From: Prevotella sp. UBA7764
GTDB taxonomy: Bacteria > Bacteroidota > Bacteroidia > Bacteroidales > Bacteroidaceae
Length of the DNA stretch: 47,289 bases
Direction: 5' to 3'
NCBI GenBank assembly: GCA_002481295.1
Contig: DLDU01000023.1
Coordinates: 1-47,289 of the forward strand
In this document: piece by piece, positions 36,490 to 45,120 of the stretch
Position numbering within the stretch: the first letter of the stretch is position 1
How the letters are laid out: each line of letters starts with the position of its first letter
Program-made: the position numbers and the translations under genes
The notes under the pieces: model-generated
The model's input: the letters and a program-made list of their open reading frames with translations, nothing else
The model's database searches: none
What the model was told of the DNA's origin: nothing

Positions 36490-38274
36490 ATGAGCGAGAA
36501 TCAAAAGCAAACAACACAGGCCGCCTGGACAGAACCGGAGGCTCCCTGGTCGGGAGTGCGTATCGGAGAAGAGTGCAGCGGCTCAGAGATATTGATGCGG
36601 GCATTGTATCAGGAGAATGTGCATACCATCTTTGGTTATCCCGGAGGTGCTATCATGCCGGTGTATGATGCCTTATATACTTACACCCACAAGAAAGATC
36701 CTTGGTTCCATCATGTCCTCGTACGACATGAGCAGGGTGCTGCTCATGCTGCCGAAGGGTATGCGCGTGTCAGTGGTGAGGTCGGCGTGACGATTGTCAC
36801 TTCCGGTCCTGGTGCCACAAATACGCTTACCGGTGTAGCTGACGCGATGATGGATTCCATTCCTATCGTGGTCATCGCCGGACAGGTTGGCGTAGGCTCA
36901 TTGGGCACAGATGCTTTTCAGGAAGTAGACTTGGTAGGCATGGCTCAGCCGATCACGAAATGGAGCTATCAGATCCGTCGTGCTGAAGATGTCGCGTGGG
37001 CTGTGAACCGTGCTTTCTACATCGCACGCAGCGGCCGTCCGGGTCCTGTCGTGCTTGACTTCCCACGTAATGCCCAGATACAGAAAGCTAAATGGATGCC
37101 GGGAAAGACGGATCGTGTCCGCTCTTATATCCCTTATCCTAAGATAGATGAAGAGGCTGTCAAGGCAGCTGCTGAACTTATCAACAATGCCAAGAAGCCA
37201 TTGGCTCTTGTTGGACATGGTGTAGAGTTGGGCAATGCGCAGGATGAGTTGGTGGAATTCCTTGAGAAAGCAGACATCCCTGCAGGACGTACCTTGTTAG
37301 GGCTTTCCGCTCTCTCTTCCGATCACCCTCTGAATATGGGTATGTTGGGTATGCATGGTAACTATGCCCCAAACATCAAGGAGCAGGAGTGCGATGTGCT
37401 GATTGCCATCGGCATGAGATTCTCGGATCGTGTCACAGGCCGTCTCGACCGCTATGCCAAACAGGCCAAGGTGATCCATTTGGACATAGACCCGTCTGAG
37501 ATCGATAAGAACGTGAAGACCGACGTAGCTGTGGTGGGTGACTGCAAGGTAAGTCTTCCTGCCATCACGAAATACTTGAATAAGGCAGTTCACCGAGAGT
37601 GGCGTGACTCCTTCAGGCCGCTTTACGAGAAAGAAAAGGCAGAGGTCATCGAACCGTCTATTCACCCACAAGGCAAGGAACTATTGATGGGTGAAGTGGT
37701 GAATACCGTTGCTGAGGCTACCAAAGGCGAGGCCGTGCTGGTAAACGATGTCGGTTTGAACCAGATGTTCTCCTGTCGCTATTTCAAGTTCCATCGTCAT
37801 CGCAGCGTCGTATCAAGTGGTGGCTTAGGTACGATGGGCTTTGGACTGCCAGCCGCTATTGGTGCAACTTTTGGCGCACCGGACCGTCAAGTTTGTCTGT
37901 TCACCGGTGATGGTGGTTTCCAAATGTGCATAGAGGAACTCGGAACGATCATGGAGCAGCAGGCTCCGGTGAAGATCATACTCTTGAACAACAACTATCT
38001 TGGCAATGTGCGTCAGTGGCAGGATCTGATGTTCAACCACCGGCGCTCGTTCACACACATGCTCAATCCTCATTACGAGGAGTTGGCCAGTGCTTACCAC
38101 ATCTCCTACGATGTGGTACTGACGCACGACGAGTTGAAGTCAAAGGTGGAGAAAATGCTTGCCACCGACGGACCTTATATCCTTGAATGCGCTGTCAAGG
38201 AGGAAGAGAACGTCACCCCGATGATCACTCCTGGAAGTGCGGTGGATGAGATGAAGTTGCATTTGGATATTTAA
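36490..38274 (+). CDS. ilvB: Acetolactate synthase, large (catalytic) subunit
   Basis: A 594-residue ThDP-dependent enzyme, the first committed step of valine and isoleucine synthesis. Motifs: GYPGGAIMPVYDAL and VRHEQGAAHAAEGYARVSG with the catalytic Glu (about 75-90); the FAD-domain segment AIGMRFSDRVTGRLD; and the ThDP/Mg motif GDGGFQMCIEELGTIMEQ followed by LNNNYLGNVRQWQDL (about 475-515). Length is in the usual range with a longish N-terminal tail. ilvN follows after 7 bp, so the two subunits are made together. Confidence 0.97.
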   Translation: MSENQKQTTQAAWTEPEAPWSGVRIGEECSGSEILMRALYQENVHTIFGYPGGAIMPVYDALYTYTHKKDPWFHHVLVRHEQGAAHAAEGYARVSGEVGVTIVTSGPGATNTLTGVADAMMDSIPIVVIAGQVGVGSLGTDAFQEVDLVGMAQPITKWSYQIRRAEDVAWAVNRAFYIARSGRPGPVVLDFPRNAQIQKAKWMPGKTDRVRSYIPYPKIDEEAVKAAAELINNAKKPLALVGHGVELGNAQDELVEFLEKADIPAGRTLLGLSALSSDHPLNMGMLGMHGNYAPNIKEQECDVLIAIGMRFSDRVTGRLDRYAKQAKVIHLDIDPSEIDKNVKTDVAVVGDCKVSLPAITKYLNKAVHREWRDSFRPLYEKEKAEVIEPSIHPQGKELLMGEVVNTVAEATKGEAVLVNDVGLNQMFSCRYFKFHRHRSVVSSGGLGTMGFGLPAAIGATFGAPDRQVCLFTGDGGFQMCIEELGTIMEQQAPVKIILLNNNYLGNVRQWQDLMFNHRRSFTHMLNPHYEELASAYHISYDVVLTHDELKSKVEKMLATDGPYILECAVKEEENVTPMITPGSAVDEMKLHLDI

Positions 38275-38281
38275 TCGCTTT

Positions 38282-38809
38282 ATGGAACAGAAGTTTTATA
38301 CCTTATTAGTATATAGTGAAAACATTGCCGGCATCCTCAATCAGGTGACGGCAGTGTTCACACGTCGTCAGGTCAATATCGAGAGTCTGAATGTCTCGGC
38401 ATCCAGCATCGACGGCATACATAAATACACGATCACGTGCTGGTCTACGGAAGACCAGATTGTGAAGATCACCAAACAGTTGGAAAAGAAGATCGACATC
38501 ATCAAGGCCAATTTCTATACCGATGACGAGTTGTTCATCCACGAGGTTGCTCTTTTCAAGATTTCTACACCGGTGTTGTTGGACAATCCTGAGGTGTCGC
38601 GTGCCATCCGCCGTCACGATGCCCGTATGATGGAGGTCAATCCAACCTATTCCACAGTGATGCAGACTGGATTGACCGAGGACATCGCTGATCTCTTCAA
38701 GGTGCTCAATGGTTTCAACTGCTTGCTTCAATACACACGTTCGGGCCGCATTGCCGTGACACGCAGCTTTGAGGAGCCTGTTAGCGATTTTCTAAACCGT
38801 CAGGAGTAG
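38282..38809 (+). CDS. ilvN: Acetolactate synthase, small (regulatory) subunit
   Basis: A 175-residue protein with an N-terminal ACT domain (YTLLVYSENIAGILNQVTAVFTRRQVNIESLNVSASSIDG, about 5-45) and a C-terminal regulatory domain, matching the IlvN/IlvH type of about 160-190 residues. It should bind valine and inhibit the large subunit encoded 7 bp upstream. It is 2 bp from the thioesterase gene. I use ilvN although ilvH would serve equally. Confidence 0.93.
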   Translation: MEQKFYTLLVYSENIAGILNQVTAVFTRRQVNIESLNVSASSIDGIHKYTITCWSTEDQIVKITKQLEKKIDIIKANFYTDDELFIHEVALFKISTPVLLDNPEVSRAIRRHDARMMEVNPTYSTVMQTGLTEDIADLFKVLNGFNCLLQYTRSGRIAVTRSFEEPVSDFLNRQE

Positions 38810-38811
38810 CT

Positions 38812-39588
38812 ATGCAGTCAAAGGTAGGTGAATATCCCTTCACAGTGGAACCTTTCCACTGTGATTTCAGCAATCATCTCTTCTTGAGCAGTTTGAGCAA
38901 TGATTTGCTCAATGCCTCAGACTATCACAGCGAAAGCCGTGGCTACGGCATCAGCTACCTCAATGCGAGACACCGCACATGGGTACTCTCCCGGTTCGCA
39001 GTGGAGATGAACGACATGCCGGTAGCTTACGACAAGATAGCCATCTCCACGTGGGTGGAGGCGGCTTTCCGTTTCTTCACGAGTCGTAACTATGCAATCA
39101 CAAGTCAGGATCATCAGAAGGTCTATGGCTATGGGCGAAGCATCTGGGCGATGATCGATACAGACACCCGCCAGCCGGTTGACATTCTTCAGATACAAGG
39201 TGGGCTTATCAAGGACTATATCGAGACGAATCTTGATTGTCCGATAGCCAAGCCGGGGCGAGTAGCCATCAGCAAAGATGCCATGTTGGTGAAAACAGTG
39301 ACGATGAACTACCATGACATCGATGTCAACGGACACGTCAATTCCATCAAATATATCGAGCATGTGCTCGATTTGTTCAATTTGGATTGGTATCGCAACC
39401 ATCGGGTGAAACGCTTCGACATTGCCTATGTGGCTGAGAGTCATGCTGGTGACGAGCTTTGCTTCTATATGGAAAAGGTTGCCACAAAGGAAGAAGGCAA
39501 TGAGGAAGAATACCTCGTCAGAATTGTGAAGAAAGGTGCCGAGGATAGCGAAGTAGTAAGATGTAGTATTAAATTCGTAAAAATCTGA
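38812..39588 (+). CDS. Acyl-ACP thioesterase, FatA/FatB-like
   Basis: A 258-residue double-hotdog acyl-ACP thioesterase. The order of motifs is that of the plant-type family: YGISYLNARHRTWVLSRFAVEM in the first half, TWVEAAFRFFTSRNYAI, SIWAMIDTDTRQPVDI, and the second hotdog with YHDIDVNGHVNSIKYIEHVLDL, whose Asn/His are the catalytic-type residues. It would free fatty acids from acyl carrier protein. It starts 2 bp after ilvN, so it belongs to the ilvD-ilvB-ilvN operon, linking branched-chain precursor supply and fatty acid release. Chain preference cannot be read. Confidence 0.9.
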   Translation: MQSKVGEYPFTVEPFHCDFSNHLFLSSLSNDLLNASDYHSESRGYGISYLNARHRTWVLSRFAVEMNDMPVAYDKIAISTWVEAAFRFFTSRNYAITSQDHQKVYGYGRSIWAMIDTDTRQPVDILQIQGGLIKDYIETNLDCPIAKPGRVAISKDAMLVKTVTMNYHDIDVNGHVNSIKYIEHVLDLFNLDWYRNHRVKRFDIAYVAESHAGDELCFYMEKVATKEEGNEEEYLVRIVKKGAEDSEVVRCSIKFVKI

Positions 39589-39595
39589 AAGAATA

Positions 39596-39627
39596 TTTGG
39601 CGGTTATATTTTAAATTATTACCTTTG
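39596..39627 (+). promoter_or_regulatory. Independent promoter of ilvC
   Basis: TTTG (39596-39599) and TACCTTTG (39620-39627) are separated by 20 bp, a full match to the Bacteroidetes -33/-7 pattern. Transcription would start near 39633, giving ilvC a 5' leader of about 70 nt. So ilvC can be transcribed separately from the operon before it. Confidence 0.85.
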
Positions 39628-39705
39628 CGCTCGAAAACAGAGGGGGAGTATAAAAGAACCAAGAAAGTCATAGATTTCTAACATTATAATTAAAACACAT
39701 TAATT

Positions 39706-40749
39706 ATGGCAGAGATGAATTTTGGCGGCGTCGTTGAGAACGTCGTGACAAGCAAAGAGTTCACATTGGATAAGGCACGCGAGGTGCTGAAGAATGAGAC
39801 GATCGCCGTCATTGGTTATGGTATTCAGGGTCCTGGTCAGGCAGGTAACCTTCGCGATAATGGCTTCAATGTCATCGTTGGTCAGCGTGAGGGCCGTAGC
39901 TATGAGAAGGCTAAGGCTGACGGTTGGGTTCCTGGAAAGACACTGTTCTCTGTTGAAGAGGCCGTAGAGAAGGGTACTGTCATTTGCATGCTGCTTTCTG
40001 ACGCAGGTCAGATCGCTGTATGGCCTACTATCAAGAAGCATCTTACTGCTGGTAAGACACTGTACTATTCTCACGGATTTGCCATCAACTGGCAGGATCG
40101 TACGGGTGTAGTTCCTCCAAAGGACATCGATGTGATCATGGTTGCTCCTAAGGGTTCTGGTACATCTCTTCGTACCATGTTCCTTGAAGGCCGCGGTCTG
40201 AACTGCTCTTACGCTGTTTATCAGGATGCTTCCGGCAAGGCTACGGAGAAGACATTGGCTATGGGTATCGGTATCGGCTCTGGCTATCTGTTCGAGACAA
40301 CCTTCCAGCGTGAGGCTACTTCCGACCTGACTGGTGAGCGTGGTGCTTTGATGGGCGCTATCGAGGGTTTGCTTGAGGCTCAGTACAATGTTCTTCGTGA
40401 GCACGGACACACGCCTTCCGAGGCCTTCAACGAGACAGTTGAGGAGCTGACACAGAGTTTGATGCCTCTGTTCGGTGAGAAGGGTATGGACTGGATGTAT
40501 GCAAACTGCTCTACTACAGCACAGCGTGGCGCACTCGACTGGGCTCCTCGCTTCCGCGAGGCTATCACTCCGGTGATGGAGTGGCTCTACCTGAGTGTGA
40601 AGACTGGCGAAGAGGCTCAGATCTCTATCGACAGCAACTCTAAGCCTGACTACCGTGAGAAGCTCAATGCAGAGCTGAAGGCTATGCATGACATGGAGAT
40701 GTGGCGTGCTGGTGAGACCGTTCGCAAGCTGCGTCCTGAGAACAACTAA
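39706..40749 (+). CDS. ilvC: Ketol-acid reductoisomerase
   Basis: A 347-residue NADPH-dependent enzyme, second step of valine/isoleucine synthesis (acyloin rearrangement and reduction). The Rossmann segment IAVIGYGIQGPGQAGNLRDNG (about 31-51) and the cofactor-determining VIVGQREGRSYEKA are visible; catalytic region MVAPKGSGTSLR, and NETVEELTQSLMPLFGEKGMDWMYANCSTTAQRGALDW in the C-terminal knot. A short class-I type form, ending in LRPENN. It lies 117 bp after the thioesterase gene, behind its own promoter, and ends at a terminator. Confidence 0.97.
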   Translation: MAEMNFGGVVENVVTSKEFTLDKAREVLKNETIAVIGYGIQGPGQAGNLRDNGFNVIVGQREGRSYEKAKADGWVPGKTLFSVEEAVEKGTVICMLLSDAGQIAVWPTIKKHLTAGKTLYYSHGFAINWQDRTGVVPPKDIDVIMVAPKGSGTSLRTMFLEGRGLNCSYAVYQDASGKATEKTLAMGIGIGSGYLFETTFQREATSDLTGERGALMGAIEGLLEAQYNVLREHGHTPSEAFNETVEELTQSLMPLFGEKGMDWMYANCSTTAQRGALDWAPRFREAITPVMEWLYLSVKTGEEAQISIDSNSKPDYREKLNAELKAMHDMEMWRAGETVRKLRPENN

Positions 40750-40775
40750 TTTGATTTAGTGCAACTAAATATAAT

Positions 40776-40809
40776 CCCCATCTTGATTCTGTCAAGATGG
40801 GGGATTTTT
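40776..40809 (+). terminator. Terminator after ilvC
   Basis: CCCCATCTTGA (40776-40786) pairs with TCAAGATGGGG (40792-40802), followed by GATTTTT. It ends the ilv transcript 27 bp after ilvC and faces the convergent hydrolase gene. Confidence 0.92.
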
Positions 40810-40818
40810 CTTGATATC

Positions 40819-42303
40819 TTATAGTTTTACTTTGACTTTCTTTCCCTTACTCTCATTGCCTACACGGTCGAGAGCGGTGACGACATAGATAAACTTTTTA
40901 TCTCCTTTGTCATAGGGCAGGCGATACATGGTGTTTCCCGTTATTGCAATGATATGCGAGGCTTCCTCAAGATTGACTTTCTCATCTTTCCCAAAGCGAT
41001 AGACTACATATCGGTTGGTCTTGTCGCCCCATTTCTTAGCTTTGGGTGCGGACCAAAATAGAATATAGCCGTCGCTTGTCCAGACAGTCTTCATCTTGCG
41101 GGGCTTCTTGGGGCTCTTGTTGTCCAAAAAAGGCATGGATGGAGGTAAGGCAGAATTGCGCCAATAAGCATTGCGTAGTACATTGCCATAGTTGCCGTAG
41201 TTGTCAGCAACCAATTTAGCATACCACAGTACAGTGCCATCAACATGGTGCATCTGTTCATGCAGTGCGTGCTTGTCGGGCATCTGATTGCTGTTGGGAT
41301 TGGTTTGAGACGGATATTTTACGGTGCGTTCTACATCTTCGCCGATGAAAAGCGGGCGGTTGGCAGCGTGCTTATCCCACCAGCGGATGAGCGTGGCATA
41401 GTCTGCTGCCGGATGGCCAATCTGCCAATAGAGTTGGGGCACGCAGTAGTCTACCCATCCATTGTTCACCCACAGCAGCACGTCAGCGTAGAGATCATCA
41501 TAATTTTGTAAGCCGTTGGTTTCAGAACCATTCTTCGGATCACTCTTCTTGTTGCGGTAGATGCCGAAAGGCGACACACCAAACTTCACCCAAGGCTTGC
41601 GCTGATGAATGGTTTCGCAAAGCTGTTTGACGAAGACGTTTACCTTATCTCGCCGCCAGTCACCGATGGTTCGGAAGCCGCTGGGATTGTTGGCGTAGAG
41701 TTGTTGGTCGGGGATGATCTGACCGGGAGCGGGGTAGGGATAGAAGTAGTCGTCCATGTGAATGCCATCTACATCATAGCGGCTGACGATGTCATCGACG
41801 ATCTTGCAGATATAGTCCCGGTTCTCCTTCAGTGCCGGATTGAGGATATATTGTCCGTCGTAAGTAAACACACGCTCGGGATGTGTGATGGCAATATGAT
41901 TAGCGGCCAGGGCTGTCGTTGTCTTTGTCTTGGCTCGATAAGGATTGATCCACGCGTGCAATTCCATGCCTCGCTTATGGCATTGTTCGATCATCCATTG
42001 CAGTGGATCCCAATAGGGATTTGGCGCTTTGCCCTGTACACCCGTGAGGAAGCGGCTCCATGGTTCGTATTTGCTGGCATAGAGTGCGTCACATTCAGCA
42101 CGCACCTGAAAGATGATAGCGTTCACGCCGTCGGCATGGAGGGCATCGAGTTGCTTGGTCAGTGTGCTGCGCATCTCGTCAGGTGTGAGACCGTTGAACT
42201 GTCCGTTGACACATTGAATCCATGCACCGCGGAACTCACGTTTCTGTCCATAGCTGAGCGCGACTTGCAGAAGAAGAAATAGTAAAAATAGCGTTTTTCT
42301 CAT
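40819..42303 (-). CDS. Secreted GHL10-type glycosyl hydrolase-like protein
   Basis: A 494-residue protein starting at MRKTLFLLFLLLQVALSYGQ, a clean signal peptide; an in-frame ATG 33 bp earlier would bury it and lies upstream of the -7 at most by one base, so I reject it. The catalytic TIM barrel is of the GHL10 (DUF187-like, family 10 glycosylhydrolase) type: EFRGAWIQCVNGQFNG, NAIIFQVRAECDALYAS, ELHAWINPYRAKT, VDGIHMDDYFYPYP (candidate acidic residues), and VLLWVNNGWVDYCVPQLYW. A C-terminal FN3-like domain covers about 400-494. Substrate unknown; family members act on envelope glycans or polysaccharides. Confidence 0.87.
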   Translation of the reverse strand: MRKTLFLLFLLLQVALSYGQKREFRGAWIQCVNGQFNGLTPDEMRSTLTKQLDALHADGVNAIIFQVRAECDALYASKYEPWSRFLTGVQGKAPNPYWDPLQWMIEQCHKRGMELHAWINPYRAKTKTTTALAANHIAITHPERVFTYDGQYILNPALKENRDYICKIVDDIVSRYDVDGIHMDDYFYPYPAPGQIIPDQQLYANNPSGFRTIGDWRRDKVNVFVKQLCETIHQRKPWVKFGVSPFGIYRNKKSDPKNGSETNGLQNYDDLYADVLLWVNNGWVDYCVPQLYWQIGHPAADYATLIRWWDKHAANRPLFIGEDVERTVKYPSQTNPNSNQMPDKHALHEQMHHVDGTVLWYAKLVADNYGNYGNVLRNAYWRNSALPPSMPFLDNKSPKKPRKMKTVWTSDGYILFWSAPKAKKWGDKTNRYVVYRFGKDEKVNLEEASHIIAITGNTMYRLPYDKGDKKFIYVVTALDRVGNESKGKKVKVKL

Positions 42304-42333
42304 AAAATTGTTTAGTGTGAATGTTCTGAAGTG

Positions 42334-42341
42334 CAAATGTA
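42334..42341 (-). promoter_or_regulatory. -7 element of the GHL10-like gene
   Basis: On the minus strand TACATTTG is a perfect TAnnTTTG, 30 bp before the start at 42303. A TTTG (42363-42360) lies 18 bp further upstream, a slightly short spacing; it overlaps the terminator of the preceding gene. Confidence 0.6.
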
Positions 42342-42362
42342 CATATTTTCTTTGTAATACAA

Positions 42363-42398
42363 AAAATCCATCAAGACAAAGTTGTCCTGATGGATTTT
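42363..42398 (-). terminator. Terminator after the FadL-like gene
   Basis: AAAATCCATCA (42363-42373) pairs with TGATGGATTTT (42388-42398), with inner GACAA/TTGTC and one mismatch between. T-rich on both sides, so it can act on either strand; on the minus strand it ends the FadL-like gene and runs into the promoter of the GHL10-like gene. Confidence 0.88.
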
Positions 42399-42423
42399 AT
42401 TATATCTACTTCTAAATCTATTA

Positions 42424-43986
42424 TTAGAACTTATAGCCCAATGTGAGCAATACCTGATTGCGCTTGAAGTTAACCTTTGTGGCATCCACGATAACATTGT
42501 TGCTTGAATTAGCAGTGTCGTAGTAGCTCATGAATGGATAGAAGTCACCGTTGGTCTGCGTGTATTGATAAGCCAGGTCTGCGAAGAACTTACCAGCAGT
42601 ATATCCGACACCACATGTCCAGCGGTTGGTGCTCTTCCAGTTGGTGTAGTCCGTAGATGTGGCATAGAAAGATCCTGGTGACTCAATGCTGCCATCACGA
42701 TAACCACCTTGGTTGAACATTGGACTTACATAGTTGTAGCCCGCACGGACTGCCAGTTGCGGTATCACCTTCACTTCGGCACCTAACTTCAGCGTGCTGA
42801 CACCTTTCAGCACACGCTTGGTGTTGCTGTTCATGGCATCGTCGCTGCTGCTGTTGTCGTAGTAATAGCCCCAGTCGTCATATCCGCCGCCATCGTTGAT
42901 GCGGTTGTCGATACGGCTGTAGTCGGCATATTCATAGGTAGCACCGATTGCCACCATTTTGTCAATGGTGTGGCCCAGGCTCACACCGAACTTCCAAGGT
43001 GTGTAGACCTTGTAGTCGTAGTCGACGGCATGACCTTTATCCAGCTTATTGTTGCTACTGTTGAACATGCTCACGTCGGTGGCAGCAGCCTCATGGAGGT
43101 CATACCAAACCGGTGTGTTGACATACAGGCCGATGCGGAACGGTGACTGCTCAATGGGACGGAAGATTACACCGGCCTTGAGATCATAACCCGTTCCCGT
43201 GATCTTAAGGGACTCGTAAGTATCGGCAGAAGTTTCCTTCTCTAAATTCTCGGAATAGAGCGAGTTGGATTGATAATGAACATCGTGGATGCCGAAGGTC
43301 AGTCCCAAGAATACCCGGTCGTTGATGTTGCCACTGATGTTGAAGTCATAGCTGCCAATGTATCCTTTCTGATATTGTCCATAAAGGAATTCGGTGCCGT
43401 TGAGATAGTCCAGTCCCGTCTGCTTTCCCGAAGCATCCTTGATGGGGTTCAGCATCGCGGAGTAGCAGGCATCTACGGCATTCATGTTGTAGTCCGTAAG
43501 ATAGGGATACTTTATCGCTGTCAGCTTATTCTGAGAAGCATTGTTGAGTCTGTTGCCGGCAGTGAGGATTTGGTCGAAGTTACGGCTCTTATGATAGTTG
43601 AACGCAAAGTTCAAATAGTTCTTATATCCCGTGCGCATCGAATAGACAAAACCGCCCTGGTCAAAGCTGGCGTTGGTCTTGTCGCCATTGATGTGTATGC
43701 CGAAATTGTTGCTTAGACTTGGAGTAGTAGTAGCGTCCTGTTGTGCTACCAGTCCACCGGAGATAGCCACCTGGCTGGAGCGGAAAAGTCCGATACCTGC
43801 CGGGTTGGTGCTGATCGTTGACAGATCGGCCCCCAAAGCCTCCATGGCACCACCCATACCTACATAGCGGGCTGTACCGTTGAGCTCATTCTGTACGAGC
43901 TTCGTATCCTGATAAGTCTCTTGAGCAGCGGCAGGCAGTGCCATGGCTACCATTGCCGCTAACAAATATTTCTTTTTCATCGTCAT
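42424..43986 (-). CDS. OmpP1/FadL-like outer-membrane beta-barrel
   Basis: A 520-residue outer-membrane protein with a signal peptide (about 1-22, ending PAAAQ). The mature start (ELNGTARYVGMGGAMEALGADLSTISTNPAGIGLF) is the hallmark of OmpP1/FadL-type barrels in Bacteroidetes, where this NPAG segment forms the N-terminal hatch. Alternating aromatic beta-strands follow, ending in the C-terminal Phe (VLLTLGYKF) of outer-membrane barrels. It may let hydrophobic compounds across the membrane. ATG at 43980 is as good a start as 43986. It is 40 bp after the Trp/Tyr/Gly repeat gene. Confidence 0.85.
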   Translation of the reverse strand: MTMKKKYLLAAMVAMALPAAAQETYQDTKLVQNELNGTARYVGMGGAMEALGADLSTISTNPAGIGLFRSSQVAISGGLVAQQDATTTPSLSNNFGIHINGDKTNASFDQGGFVYSMRTGYKNYLNFAFNYHKSRNFDQILTAGNRLNNASQNKLTAIKYPYLTDYNMNAVDACYSAMLNPIKDASGKQTGLDYLNGTEFLYGQYQKGYIGSYDFNISGNINDRVFLGLTFGIHDVHYQSNSLYSENLEKETSADTYESLKITGTGYDLKAGVIFRPIEQSPFRIGLYVNTPVWYDLHEAAATDVSMFNSSNNKLDKGHAVDYDYKVYTPWKFGVSLGHTIDKMVAIGATYEYADYSRIDNRINDGGGYDDWGYYYDNSSSDDAMNSNTKRVLKGVSTLKLGAEVKVIPQLAVRAGYNYVSPMFNQGGYRDGSIESPGSFYATSTDYTNWKSTNRWTCGVGYTAGKFFADLAYQYTQTNGDFYPFMSYYDTANSSNNVIVDATKVNFKRNQVLLTLGYKF

Positions 43987-44026
43987 TCAAATGTTATTAA
44001 TGAGTAACCATTAACGTGATCTTGGT

Positions 44027-44974
44027 TTAGCGTCTGCCGCCACCGAAGTGACCGCCACCACCAGCCGAGCTATGACCGCCGCCGAAGCCTCCACCACTAA
44101 AGGAACCGCCACCTCCTCCGAAGGAACCACCACCGAAGGAACCACCGAAGCTTGATGAGCGAGTAGAGCCGAAGCTCGTATTATTATTGGAGCGGGTAGG
44201 GTAGTTAGTTCTACTGCCAAACGAGCGGTTACTCTGGCTGCGCCATGTGTAAGTGTTGCCGTCGTTGTTGCCACGTGTCGAAGAACCGCGACCGAAACGG
44301 ACACCAGAGTTGGAAGCATGATCGTTCAGACCCCAAGTGCGAGTGCCGGTGTAGCCGCGTGGATTGCCGCCATTATACACATATCCACCTCCTGGCCAGC
44401 CCCAGCCATACCAGCCATAGTAGGGATAGCCCCAACCGTACCATCCACCGTAACCATAGTACCATGGGTCGTACCACCCGGCATAACCATAATACCAAGG
44501 ATCATACCAGCCGGCATAGTCGTAGTACCAGGGATCGTACCAGCCATTGTAGTAGTACCAAGGCGAGTAGTAACCGGCATAGCCCCAGCGCCATGGACCA
44601 TAGTAGCCATAGAACCAAGGATCATAGAAGCCGTCCCAACGGCTCATGCGACGTGTGTAGGTATAGTCGTTGTCGCCCAAGGCACGACCAATGTAGGCAG
44701 TGTCGACATATGTTGTGTCGGGCAGCACACCATAGCCGGGACGGAATCTCACCATGTTGTTGCCCAGCGAGTCGCGTCCGATCTTTTGATACATGCTACG
44801 GATGCCATAACGGTTGTAGTCGTCCACGCTGCGTTTGCTTCCGCAGTAGTAGGCAGGTGCCTCGTTTGTGGTTGGCGCTGCCTTGCTTGGCGTGAAGTAA
44901 AGATCATCGTCTTGTGCCAACGCTGCCAGTGGCATTGCGCTGGCGAGTGTCAATAGAAGAAATAACCTTTTCAT
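44027..44974 (-). CDS. Secreted Trp/Tyr/Gly-rich repeat protein, unknown
   Basis: A 315-residue low-complexity exported protein with a signal peptide (about 1-20, ending ALAQ). Residues about 113-200 hold aromatic repeats built on A-GWYDPWYYGY (three near-identical units at about 144-177), continuing as GWYGWGYP. The tail (about 265-315) is Gly/Ser/Phe-rich (SFGGGSFGGGG) and ends GGGRR. The part between about 21 and 110 is normal in composition and may be a small folded domain. No catalytic motif is visible. It is the first gene before the FadL-like barrel, so an envelope role is likely. I know no named family for it. Confidence 0.8.
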   Translation of the reverse strand: MKRLFLLLTLASAMPLAALAQDDDLYFTPSKAAPTTNEAPAYYCGSKRSVDDYNRYGIRSMYQKIGRDSLGNNMVRFRPGYGVLPDTTYVDTAYIGRALGDNDYTYTRRMSRWDGFYDPWFYGYYGPWRWGYAGYYSPWYYYNGWYDPWYYDYAGWYDPWYYGYAGWYDPWYYGYGGWYGWGYPYYGWYGWGWPGGGYVYNGGNPRGYTGTRTWGLNDHASNSGVRFGRGSSTRGNNDGNTYTWRSQSNRSFGSRTNYPTRSNNNTSFGSTRSSSFGGSFGGGSFGGGGGSFSGGGFGGGHSSAGGGGHFGGGRR

Positions 44975-45016
44975 ATCTCAAACTCCTTTTTATATTGTTC
45001 TTTTTTATGTACGGTG

Positions 45017-45046
45017 CAAAATTACCGTATTTCTAATGCAAATATA
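45017..45046 (-). promoter_or_regulatory. Two overlapping -7 candidates for the repeat-protein gene
   Basis: On the minus strand TAATTTTG (45024-45017) and TATATTTG (45046-45039) both match TAnnTTTG exactly, 42 and 64 bp before the start codon. Either or both may be used. Confidence 0.55.
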
Positions 45047-45063
45047 GGGATTTTTCCCTATAT
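45042..45063. other. Short hairpin in the divergent promoter region
   Basis: ATATAGGGA (45042-45050) pairs with TCCCTATAT (45055-45063) over a 4-nt loop. TTTTCCCTA within it recurs at 45074-45082, so this may be a regulator site common to the repeat-protein gene and prmA. Confidence 0.5.
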
Positions 45064-45089
45064 GGTAGTAGAGTTTTCCCTAATTTTTA

Positions 45090-45097
45090 TAATTTTG
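45090..45097 (+). promoter_or_regulatory. -7 element of prmA
   Basis: TAATTTTG matches TAnnTTTG exactly, 23 bp before the prmA ATG. No clear -33 TTTG is seen at 19-21 bp upstream. Confidence 0.6.
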
Positions 45098-45120
45098 CAG
45101 TATAATTTAATCATTCATTT

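Noticed and set aside
39700..40689. Minus-strand ORF of 329 codons opposite ilvC
   Set aside because: ilvC is unmistakable; the antisense frame has no recognisable motif.
44318..44956. Plus-strand ORF of 212 codons opposite the Trp/Tyr/Gly repeat gene
   Set aside because: Its repetitive, Ile/Val/Pro-rich translation is the complement of the repeat DNA; the minus strand has a signal peptide and promoter.
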